From Achromobacter sp. HZ34 (GTDB lineage: Bacteria; Pseudomonadota; Gammaproteobacteria; Burkholderiales; Burkholderiaceae_B): a DNA stretch of 64,000 bases. Of this stretch, positions 56,273-64,000 are shown in pieces. Within the stretch, counting starts at the first letter, position 1, and every line of letters starts with the position of its first letter. A program made the translations under genes and the position numbers. The stretch lies in NCBI RefSeq assembly GCF_002209485.1, contig NZ_NJIX01000001.1, forward strand, positions 806,001 through 870,000, in the 5' to 3' direction. Under the pieces are notes generated by a model. It had not been told where the DNA came from and made no database searches. It saw only the letters and a program-made list of their open reading frames with translations.

Positions 56273-56722
56273 TTATCTTTCAAGCAAGTCCAGCAGCGCG
56301 TCGAGCTGCCTGGCACAGGCGCGTTGGGCAGTGGCTTCGATGTCACGATACAGGGTGACGATGCGCTCACCGACCGGCGTCAGCCCACTGCCGCCACCGC
56401 TCGCGCCACCATGGCCGGAATGTGTGGCCGGCTCGCGCAAGGCCCGATTCAATTCGTCGATCAGCAGCCACGCGCGGCGATACGACATTCCCATGCTGCG
56501 CGCGGCGGCAGCGATGGAGCCATGCTCGCGTATGGCTTCCAGCAGGTCCACCTTGCCCGGCCCGATGGCAAGCAGATCGCGATGGCGTATGCGCAAGCGG
56601 AACCGCACCTCCGTGCCGGCCGCATCGGCCACGCCGGCGCCGTCGCATGCCGACGCAGCATCGGGCGCAGCGGCCGTCGCGACACCAGGCTTCGGTTTGT
56701 GTGAGGAATGAGGGTCTTTCAT
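56273..56722 (-). CDS. Short ModE-like winged-helix regulator
   Basis: A 149-residue regulator (an in-frame ATG 15 nt upstream is possible). The DNA-binding part has KVDLLEAIREHGSIAAAARS and MGMSYRRAWLLIDELNRAL, as in ModE. The C-terminal molybdate-binding (TOBE) domains of full-length ModE are absent. It lies 3' of modC on the same strand with 150 bp between, and a ModE-type operator is found before modA. It probably controls molybdate uptake, but how it would sense molybdate without TOBE domains is open. Confidence 0.85.
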   Translation of the reverse strand: MKDPHSSHKPKPGVATAAAPDAASACDGAGVADAAGTEVRFRLRIRHRDLLAIGPGKVDLLEAIREHGSIAAAARSMGMSYRRAWLLIDELNRALREPATHSGHGGASGGGSGLTPVGERIVTLYRDIEATAQRACARQLDALLDLLER

Positions 56723-56753
56723 GGCGGCAGCATACACGAGGCATAGCGATGAC

Positions 56754-56786
56754 GGCAGGTACCTGGCAGGTACCTGGCAGATACCT
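56754..56786. repeat. Three tandem copies of an 11-bp unit between modC and the ModE-like gene
   Basis: GGCAGGTACCT occurs at 56754-56764, 56765-56775 and, with one change (GGCAGATACCT), at 56776-56786. Each of the first two copies contains the palindrome GGTACC. It sits in the 150-bp leader of the ModE-like gene. Confidence 0.9.
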
Positions 56787-56872
56787 ACTTCTACATCTGC
56801 TTCATCCGGTACCGCTTACCACCACGGCTGCCACGTCCAGCGGCCCGCGTACCGCGAAACGCTGCCACGGGA

Positions 56873-58051
56873 TCACGCCAGCAAGGACACCGACTTGACC
56901 TGGGCCCAGGCGTGGCTGCCCGGCACCAGTCCCAATTGATCGCGCGAATAGCGCGTGATGCGCGCCAGCAAGGGACTGCCACCGGCGTCCAGGCGCACCA
57001 TGACCTGTGCGGCCTCGGCGGTTTCCGCCATGTCTTCCACGCGCACCGGCAATACGTTGAGGATGCTGCTATCCTGCGGCGGCGTCAGCGTCAGGCTGAC
57101 ATCGCGCGCCCGCACGACCAGCCGCATCCGGCGCCCGACGGGCAGGGGCTCATGCACCACCCGCAGCGTCGCAGCCATTGCCGCATTGGGCGACCGCTCC
57201 CCGATTGCGGGCCGCAACGTATCCTGCCGCGCGGGCAAATCGACCGTGTTCCTGGCCACCCCTACCGTCAACAGCCGATACGCGGGATCATAGGACACCA
57301 CCTCGCCCTCTATCACCACCGACGCATCGTCGGCCAGGGCGGACGGCAGATCCAGCCGCGCCAACGTCTGCCCTATCGGCCCGCTGGCCAGCACCTTGCC
57401 CTGTTCCAGCAGCACCAGATGATCCGCCAGCCGCGCCACTTCCTCCGGCGCATGGCTGACGTACACGATGGGGATATCCAGCTCTTCGTGCAGCCGTTCC
57501 AGATAAGGCAGGATTTCCTGCTTGCGCGCATTGTCCAGAGCGGCCAGCGGCTCGTCCATCAGCAATAGCCGCGGGCTGGTCAACAGCGCGCGCGCCATCC
57601 CCACCCGCTGCCGCTCGCCGCCCGACAACCCGCCCGGCATGCGGCCCAGCAGATGATCGATGCCCAGCAGCTCGGCGGCATGGTCCAGCGCCACCTTGCG
57701 TTCAGCGGGCGCCACCCGCTTCTGGCCGTAGCGCAGGTTATCCCGCACGTTCAAGTGGGCGAACAGGCTGGCCTCCTGGAACACATAGCCCAGCGCGCGG
57801 CGATGGGTGGGCACATCGATGCGCTGCTGCGTATCCAGCCAGACCTCGCCATTGACGCTCAGGTAGCCTTCCCGCGGCGCCGCCAGGCCGGCCAGGCAAC
57901 GCAGACAGGTCGTCTTGCCCGACCCTGACTGGCCGAACAGGGCAGTCACTCCGCGCCCGGGCAGACGCAGATCCACATCCAGCGTGAAGGCCGCCTGCCG
58001 CAGCAGGAAACGCGCGTTCAATTGCCGGGACGAATCATCAACCATAACCAT
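56873..58051 (-). CDS. modC: Molybdate ABC transporter ATP-binding protein
   Basis: A 392-residue ATPase. Walker A is [17 protein letters not shown], the signature is [16 protein letters not shown] and Walker B is [14 protein letters not shown]-terminal TOBE (Mop) domain at about 310-380 probably binds molybdate ([20 protein letters not shown]). ATG 58051 (MVMVDDSS) is taken; ATG 58045 is equally possible. It follows modB by 5 bp. Confidence 0.94.
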   Translation of the reverse strand: MVMVDDSSRQLNARFLLRQAAFTLDVDLRLPGRGVTALFGQSGSGKTTCLRCLAGLAAPREGYLSVNGEVWLDTQQRIDVPTHRRALGYVFQEASLFAHLNVRDNLRYGQKRVAPAERKVALDHAAELLGIDHLLGRMPGGLSGGERQRVGMARALLTSPRLLLMDEPLAALDNARKQEILPYLERLHEELDIPIVYVSHAPEEVARLADHLVLLEQGKVLASGPIGQTLARLDLPSALADDASVVIEGEVVSYDPAYRLLTVGVARNTVDLPARQDTLRPAIGERSPNAAMAATLRVVHEPLPVGRRMRLVVRARDVSLTLTPPQDSSILNVLPVRVEDMAETAEAAQVMVRLDAGGSPLLARITRYSRDQLGLVPGSHAWAQVKSVSLLA

Positions 58052-58056
58052 GGATT

Positions 58057-58731
58057 TCAAGTCAGCGCCGACCGGCGGCTGGAATAAAGCAGCATCAGGA
58101 TGAGAAAGGAAAAGACGACCATGCCACCCGCCAGCCAATGCGCCTGTGCATACTCCAGCGCCTCGACGTGATCGAAGATCTGCACCGACACCACCCGCGT
58201 CTTGTCCGGGATATTGCCGCCTATCATCAGCACCACGCCGAACTCACCCACGGTGTGGGCGAACCCCAGCACCGCCGCCGTCACGAAGCCCGGCCGCGCC
58301 AGCGGCAAGGCTACCGTGAAGAACCGGTCCCAGGGCCCCGCGCGCAGCGTCGCCGCCGCCTCCAGCGGGCGGTTGCCGATGGCCTCGAAGGCATTCTGCA
58401 AAGGCTGCACGACGAACGGCATCGAATAGAACACCGAGCCCACCACCAGGCCGGCGAAGGTGAAGGGCAAGGTGCCCAGTCCCATGGCCTGGGTCATCTT
58501 GCCGACCACGCCATTGGGGCCCATCGTCAGCAGCAGGTAGAAACCGATCACCGTCGGCGGCAATACCAGCGGCAAGGCCACCACCGCGCCCACCGGCCCT
58601 TTCAGGCGTGAACGCGTGCGCGCCAGCCACCAGGCGATGGGCGTGCCCACCACCAGCAACAGCACGGTGGTGAACGTGGCCAACTGCAGGGTCAGCCAGA
58701 TGGCGCCGAAGTCACTGGAATTCAGCGCCAC
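58057..58731 (-). CDS. modB: Molybdate ABC transporter permease
   Basis: A 224-residue permease with about five helices. The EAA loop is at [20 protein letters not shown], and the C-terminal part has [20 protein letters not shown], typical of ModB. It lies 12 bp after modA and 5 bp before modC. Confidence 0.94.
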   Translation of the reverse strand: MALNSSDFGAIWLTLQLATFTTVLLLVVGTPIAWWLARTRSRLKGPVGAVVALPLVLPPTVIGFYLLLTMGPNGVVGKMTQAMGLGTLPFTFAGLVVGSVFYSMPFVVQPLQNAFEAIGNRPLEAAATLRAGPWDRFFTVALPLARPGFVTAAVLGFAHTVGEFGVVLMIGGNIPDKTRVVSVQIFDHVEALEYAQAHWLAGGMVVFSFLILMLLYSSRRSALT

Positions 58732-58743
58732 GGAGTCGCGCCC

Positions 58744-59628
<885 letters not shown>

Positions 59629-59697
59629 AATGCCGAGAGGTGGGCAGCGAGAATATCGTCCATTGATGTCCGCCTGTGGCACACGTCGCTCCCACGA

Positions 59698-59727
59698 AAG
59701 CAGCATACGAAGAAGCAGCATACGAAG
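59698..59727. repeat. 15-bp tandem duplication in the modA/nadM gap
   Basis: AAGCAGCATACGAAG is present twice without gap (59698-59712 and 59713-59727), exact copies. Confidence 0.9.
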
Positions 59728-59845
59728 GCATTCGCCCGGAGCCGTGCCCGCCAACCTCGGCTTGCACTCCCGCCTTGCCAGGCGTAGGATTCAAAACAGC
59801 CTAGGGACAGACCCGAAGCGCTATCAAACATCATGAGGGATGCTC

Positions 59846-60907
59846 ATGGAATTCGACTACCTGGTCTTCATCGGCCGCTTCGAACCTTTTCACAATGGCC
59901 ACGCCGCGGTTGCCCGTCATGCCCTGACCCGCGCCGGCAAAGTCATTTTTCTGGTCGGCTCGGCCGACACCCCCCGCAGCACGCGCAATCCCTGGACGGT
60001 CGCTGAACGCACCGTCATGATCCAGGCCGCCTTGGGCGACGAACTGGCGCGCCGCCTCATCATCAGTCCGCTGCGGGACCACCTCTACAACGAAAGCCTC
60101 TGGATCGCCGGCGTACAGCGCACGGTGGCCGAAGCCATACGCAAGGATCGCGGCAAGGACGACGGCGAAAACGTGCGCGTCGGCCTGATCGGCATGGACA
60201 AGGATGCGTCCAGCTACTACCTGAAGGAATTTCCCCAGTGGCCGCTGGTGGACGTGCGCCACACGGAAGCGCTCTCGGCCACCGAACTGCGCCGCTATCT
60301 GTTCGAAGCCGGTGACAACGACCGTCACGGCGCCCTGCTGCTGTTGCGCGGCAATGTGCCCGAGCCCGTCTTCGACATGCTGGAAGCCTTCCGCAAGAAC
60401 GCCCCCGCTTACCAGGAACTGGTGGCCGAACACCAGTTCATCATGCAGTACAAGGAAGCCTGGAAGAAAGCGCCCTATCCGCCCACCTTCGTCACCACCG
60501 ATGCCGTGGTGGTGCACTCCGGTCATCTGCTGCTGGTGCGGCGCCGCTCCGCGCCCGGCAAGGGGCTGTGGGCCTTGCCGGGCGGCTTCGTCGGCCAGGA
60601 CGAGGCCATACTCGATGCTTCCATCCGGGAACTGCGCGAGGAAACCCGGCTCAAAATCCCCACGCCCGTACTCAAAGGTTCACTCAAGGGCCGCAATGTA
60701 TTCGACCACCCGGACCGCAGCCAGCGCGGCCGAACGATCACGCACGCCTTCCATTTCGACTTCCCCGCCGGCGAACTGCCCGACGTGCGTGGCGGCGACG
60801 ATGCCGACAAGGCGCGCTGGATCCTGGTCAGCGAGGCCTTGGACATGGGGCCCCGGCTGTATGAAGACCACTTGCACATCATCGAGTTTTTCCTGGGACG
60901 CGGCTAG
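59846..60907 (+). CDS. nadM: Bifunctional NMN adenylyltransferase/Nudix hydrolase
   Basis: A 353-residue fusion. The N-terminal adenylyltransferase domain (about 1-180) has the nucleotide site GRFEPFHNGH and SATELRRYLF. The Nudix domain (about 195-345) has GFVGQDEAILDASIRELREE, matching the Nudix box except that the expected Gly after EEx is Arg (EETRL). It makes NAD from NMN and probably hydrolyses ADP-ribose or similar. GAGGG 6 nt before this ATG favours it over one 6 nt upstream. It is followed by nadV, 77 bp apart. Confidence 0.93.
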   Translation: MEFDYLVFIGRFEPFHNGHAAVARHALTRAGKVIFLVGSADTPRSTRNPWTVAERTVMIQAALGDELARRLIISPLRDHLYNESLWIAGVQRTVAEAIRKDRGKDDGENVRVGLIGMDKDASSYYLKEFPQWPLVDVRHTEALSATELRRYLFEAGDNDRHGALLLLRGNVPEPVFDMLEAFRKNAPAYQELVAEHQFIMQYKEAWKKAPYPPTFVTTDAVVVHSGHLLLVRRRSAPGKGLWALPGGFVGQDEAILDASIRELREETRLKIPTPVLKGSLKGRNVFDHPDRSQRGRTITHAFHFDFPAGELPDVRGGDDADKARWILVSEALDMGPRLYEDHLHIIEFFLGRG

Positions 60908-60984
60908 TCCGGCCTTTCGGCCCCGCACCTGAACCGCCAGCGGATAGACCGCCGGCTTACTCAAGACGAGAAGGAGCTTCCGTC

Positions 60985-62415
60985 ATGCAATGCCTCGACA
61001 ACCTGCTGCTGAACACTGACAGCTACAAAGCCAGCCACTGGCTGCAATACCCGCCCGGCACCGATGCCACGTTCTTCTATGTGGAATCGCGCGGCGGCAT
61101 CTACGACCGCACCGTATTCTTCGGCCTGCAGGCGATCCTGAAGGAATACCTGTCCAAGCCCGTCACCCATGCCGATGTCGACGAGGCGCGCGACTTCTTC
61201 CAGGCGCACGGCGAACCCTTCAACGAGACCGGCTGGCGTGACATCGTCGAACGCCACGGCGGCTATCTGCCTATCCGCATCCGCGCGGTGCCCGAAGGCA
61301 CGGTAGTGCCCACGCACAATGCGTTGATGACCATCGAGTCCACCGATCCCGCGGCGTTCTGGGCACCCTCCTATCTGGAGACCATGCTGTTGCGCATCTG
61401 GTATCCGATCACGGTGGCGACCATCAGCTGGCATGCCAAGCAGACCTTGCGCCAGTTCCTCGAACGCACCAGCGATGACCCGGTCGGCCAGTTGCCGTTC
61501 AAGCTGCACGACTTTGGCGCGCGCGGCGTGTCCAGCGCGGAGTCCGCGGCGCTGGGCGGCGCGGCCCACCTGGTCAACTTCATGGGCACCGATACGATTT
61601 CGGGTGTGCGTCTGGCGCAGGCGCACTATCACGAACCGATGGCGGCCTTCTCCATTCCCGCCGCCGAACACAGCACCATCACCAGTTGGGGCCGCCAGCA
61701 CGAGGTCGATGCTTACCGCAATATGCTCAAGCAGTTCGCCAAGCCGGGGGCCATCGTCGCCGTGGTGTCGGACAGCTATGACATCTTCCACGCCATCCGC
61801 GAACTGTGGGGCAAGCAATTGAAGGAAGAGATCATCGAGTCGGGCGCCACGGTGGTGATCCGGCCGGACTCGGGCGATCCGGTGGCGGTGGTGCACCAGT
61901 GCCTGGAGTTGCTGGACGAGGCTTTCGGCCATACCGTCAACGGCAAGGGCTACAAGGTGCTGAACAACGTGCGGGTGATCCAGGGCGACGGCATCAATCC
62001 CACCAGCATCCGCGCCATCCTGGAACGCATCACCAGCGCCGGCTACGCCACCGACAACGTTGCCTTCGGCATGGGCGGCGCGCTGTTGCAGCAGCTGAAT
62101 CGGGATACGCAGAAGTTCGCCTTGAAGTGCTCGGCGGCGCGCATCGACGGTCGCTGGGTGGATGTGTACAAGGATCCCGTGACGGACAAGGGCAAGCAGA
62201 GCAAGCGCGGCCGCATGGCCCTGATGTTCCATCCGGACCGCCACAGCTTTCGCACCGTCACGGTACCGACCGGTGTGGCCGATGTGACGGCGGCGGCCGT
62301 CGACCTGCCGCCCGGTTATGTGGACGCCATGGTCACCGTCTGGGAAGACGGCAAGTTGCTGCACGACTGGCGCTTCGCCGACATCCGCACGCGCGCCGGC
62401 GCCACGCGGCTGTGA
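60985..62415 (+). CDS. nadV: Nicotinamide phosphoribosyltransferase
   Basis: A 476-residue NAMPT/NadV enzyme, which makes NMN from nicotinamide and PRPP. Typical segments: LNTDSYKASHWLQYPPGT, FHDFGARG-like KLHDFGARGVSSAESAALGG, GTDTISG, SIPAAEHSTITSWG and RPDSGDP (phosphate and ribose contacts). AAGGAG lies upstream. With nadM it forms a two-step salvage route from nicotinamide to NAD. Confidence 0.95.
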   Translation: MQCLDNLLLNTDSYKASHWLQYPPGTDATFFYVESRGGIYDRTVFFGLQAILKEYLSKPVTHADVDEARDFFQAHGEPFNETGWRDIVERHGGYLPIRIRAVPEGTVVPTHNALMTIESTDPAAFWAPSYLETMLLRIWYPITVATISWHAKQTLRQFLERTSDDPVGQLPFKLHDFGARGVSSAESAALGGAAHLVNFMGTDTISGVRLAQAHYHEPMAAFSIPAAEHSTITSWGRQHEVDAYRNMLKQFAKPGAIVAVVSDSYDIFHAIRELWGKQLKEEIIESGATVVIRPDSGDPVAVVHQCLELLDEAFGHTVNGKGYKVLNNVRVIQGDGINPTSIRAILERITSAGYATDNVAFGMGGALLQQLNRDTQKFALKCSAARIDGRWVDVYKDPVTDKGKQSKRGRMALMFHPDRHSFRTVTVPTGVADVTAAAVDLPPGYVDAMVTVWEDGKLLHDWRFADIRTRAGATRL

Positions 62416-62425
62416 AGAGAGCACG

Positions 62426-63592
62426 ATGACGCGCAACCCGACGGCGGCGATCGGTCTGCCGTCCAGCCCCTCGCGCCCGTCCCAACGCCACACGCGCGTG
62501 GTGGCGGGACGGCCGTTGATGGCGTTGGTGGCACGGGCCCTGGCCGCCCTGGCCGTCGTATTGCTTGCGGGTTGCGCGGCCAGTTTCCAGCCGCAGGGCG
62601 CGGCGGTGCGCGCGCCGGCCATCGACGGCCCGGATAGCGTCCAGGGCAGCGTCCAGGGCACCCCGCTGGCACTGGCCACGCCGGACGACGCCCGCCTGCC
62701 GATGCGGGCGTGGATGCCGTTCCGGCAGCAGCCCTGGGCCGTCATCGTGGCGCTGCATGGCATGAACGATTACTCCAATGCCTTCGACATGCCCGCGCAG
62801 TATTGGGCGTATTACGGCATTGCCACCTATGCCTACGACCAGCGTGGCTTCGGTGCGTCGGCGCGGCCGGGCATCTGGTCCGATACCGACACCATGGTGG
62901 CGGATTTGAACGCAGCGGTGGCGGCGGCCCATGCGCGCCATCCGGGCGTGCCGGTCTATGTGCTGGGAGAAAGCATGGGCGGCGCGGTGGTGGCGGCCGC
63001 GTTGCGCAGCGGACCTGCCGGCAAGGAGCCGCCCCTGGCGCGTGAAATCTCGGGCGCCATCCTGTCGGCGCCTGCCACATGGGGCCGGGGGTCCATGAAT
63101 CCCTTCTTCAGCCTGACGCTGTGGCTGGGCTACCAGACCTTCCCCGCCATGCATGTCTCGCCGCCGCGTGCCTTGAAAATCGTCCCCTCGGACAACATAC
63201 CCATGTTGATCCAGCTGGGTGGCGACCCCTTGGTCATCAAGCGTACGCGCATCGACACGCTCAAGGGGCTGGTCGACCTGATGAGCGCGGGGGAAGACGC
63301 CATCGATCACCTGCCGCCCGGGTTGCCGACGCTGGTGATGTTCGGCCAGCATGAACAGGTGTTGCCCAAGGACCTGGTAACGGCAACGGTGAAGCGCCTG
63401 CGCGAACATGAGGCCACCGCCCGTTTACGCATCGCGCTCTACCCGGACGGCTATCACATGCTCCTGCGCGACCTGCACGCCGAAACCGTATGGCGTGACG
63501 TCATGACCTGGATGCGCTCCCCCACCGCCGCCCTGCCCAGCGGCGCGGAGCAACCCCCGACGAACCTTGCGAAAATCGGATCGGACCGGTAG
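62426..63592 (+). CDS. Lipoprotein alpha/beta hydrolase (lysophospholipase-like)
   Basis: A 388-residue hydrolase. A long N-terminus (about 1-35) precedes a hydrophobic segment with a lipobox ending LLAGC, so it is likely an outer-membrane lipoprotein. The catalytic Ser is in LGESMGGAVVAAAL, the His in YPDGYHMLLRD. A second ATG (62519) could start a shorter, more normal signal peptide, but GAAGAGAG before 62426 favours the long form. It begins 10 bp after nadV, so it is in the same transcript. Confidence 0.85.
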   Translation: MTRNPTAAIGLPSSPSRPSQRHTRVVAGRPLMALVARALAALAVVLLAGCAASFQPQGAAVRAPAIDGPDSVQGSVQGTPLALATPDDARLPMRAWMPFRQQPWAVIVALHGMNDYSNAFDMPAQYWAYYGIATYAYDQRGFGASARPGIWSDTDTMVADLNAAVAAAHARHPGVPVYVLGESMGGAVVAAALRSGPAGKEPPLAREISGAILSAPATWGRGSMNPFFSLTLWLGYQTFPAMHVSPPRALKIVPSDNIPMLIQLGGDPLVIKRTRIDTLKGLVDLMSAGEDAIDHLPPGLPTLVMFGQHEQVLPKDLVTATVKRLREHEATARLRIALYPDGYHMLLRDLHAETVWRDVMTWMRSPTAALPSGAEQPPTNLAKIGSDR

Positions 63593-63681
63593 GCTTATGC
63601 ACATGAACCGATCCCAAGCCCATTCGATTATTCGCGCCGACACGATGCTGGCGGGATAGATGTCGACTTGAGGATGACGAT

Positions 63682-63706
63682 AACCCGCCCAGGAGGCGGG
63701 TTTTTT
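63682..63706 (+). terminator. Rho-independent terminator
   Basis: AACCCGCC (63682-63689), a 5-nt loop, GGCGGGTT (63695-63702) and a T run to 63706. Located 90 bp after the hydrolase stop; it ends the nadM-nadV-hydrolase transcript. Confidence 0.92.
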
Positions 63707-63735
63707 GCTTTCTGGGCATCTTCGGAGAAACGAAA

Positions 63736-64000
63736 GTGACAACCGGACACCTCACGACGCGCCCTCACGATGAGGCCGCGCTGCATCTGGTCTGCGGCAA
63801 GATCGCCGCGGGAAAATCCACGCTGGCCGCCCGCCTCGCCCAGGCGCCACGTACCATTCTGATCAGCGAGGATGCCTGGTTGGCCAAGCTGTTCCCCGAT
63901 GAGATCCATTCAGTGGACGACTACATACGCTGTGCGGCGCGCATCAAGGCGGTATTGGCCGAACACGTCGAGGCCTTGCTGCGCGCCGGGCTCGTCGTCG
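63736..64000 (+). CDS. P-loop ATPase/kinase, N-terminal part (cut by window edge)
   Basis: An 88-residue N-terminal piece running off the right edge. It starts at GTG with GGAGAAAC upstream. Walker A is CGKIAAGKSTLAARLA, followed by ISEDAWLAKLFPDEI. The pattern fits the AAA_33/zeta-like small-molecule or RNA kinases. The rest is outside the window. Confidence 0.82.
   Translation, partial: MTTGHLTTRPHDEAALHLVCGKIAAGKSTLAARLAQAPRTILISEDAWLAKLFPDEIHSVDDYIRCAARIKAVLAEHVEALLRAGLVV

Noticed and set aside
60961-62763. 600-codon minus-strand open frame opposite nadV
   Set aside because: NadV is certain; the antisense frame is Arg/Gly/His-rich noise.

Overview
The window is a high-GC chromosomal segment with short gene spacing and no phage, IS, tRNA, rRNA or CRISPR. 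The gene families point to a betaproteobacterium of the Alcaligenaceae (Bordetella/Achromobacter type). The main indicators are two Bug/TctC tripartite-tricarboxylate solute-binding proteins, many LysR regulators each beside a small catabolic cluster, tcuR-tcuA-tcuB, an NHEJ ku-ligD pair, and lysine/alanine-rich tails on DNA-binding proteins. The genus is inferred from gene content only.

Layout. 1-3.0 kb: DNA repair (ligD, cut by the left edge; ku; tag) and a tiny lipoprotein. 3.1-9.0 kb: mmsA with a divergent LysR gene, then a GntR regulator, a D-2-hydroxyacid dehydrogenase, a RidA-like protein and a Bug binding protein, all on + and tightly spaced. 9.2-17.5 kb: an unknown membrane protein, a BASS-type symporter, a DHA2 efflux pump, an acetate kinase, a ClC channel and a serine hydrolase. 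17.6-23.6 kb: LysR, MmgE/PrpD, ADP-forming acyl-CoA synthetase and acyl-CoA dehydrogenase, all on minus and probably one acid-degradation operon. 23.7-27.5 kb: SDR and TetR (divergent), a cation/proton antiporter and an HD hydrolase. 27.5-31.4 kb: the tricarballylate/citrate oxidation genes tcuB, tcuA and tcuR with three copies of a 21-bp operator. 31.4-32.4 kb: a fragment of an iron-siderophore ABC ATPase and an intact Sfp-type phosphopantetheinyl transferase, which look like the remains of a siderophore locus. 32.5-33.9 kb: rhomboid protease. 33.9-40.9 kb: a peptide ABC transporter operon ending in an M20 peptidase.

41.1-47.4 kb: a histidine kinase overlapping a REC-DUF3369-GGDEF(degenerate)-EAL response regulator, with a divergent second EAL protein; this is a phosphorelay feeding c-di-GMP hydrolysis. 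47.5-52.9 kb: VOC protein, GAF protein, Bug protein, gamma-glutamyltransferase-like enzyme and LysR, with an unusual trinucleotide array between the Bug and transferase genes. 53.1-56.3 kb: two small periplasmic proteins, an O-methyltransferase and its divergent LysR, and a promoterless gene remnant. 56.3-59.5 kb: molybdate uptake modABC with a short ModE-like regulator at the 3' end and a ModE-type operator over the predicted modA start point. 59.8-63.6 kb: NAD salvage (NadM-Nudix fusion, NadV) and a lipoprotein lysophospholipase-like hydrolase, closed by a strong terminator. The window ends inside a P-loop kinase gene.

No wholly new multi-gene system is evident. The features most worth following are the TcuR operator set, the ModE box, the TetR/SDR operator, the kinase/EAL cluster, the rhomboid with a cysteine-rich C-terminal domain, the siderophore remnant, and a recurring pattern of short tandem duplications (11-18 bp) at gene ends.
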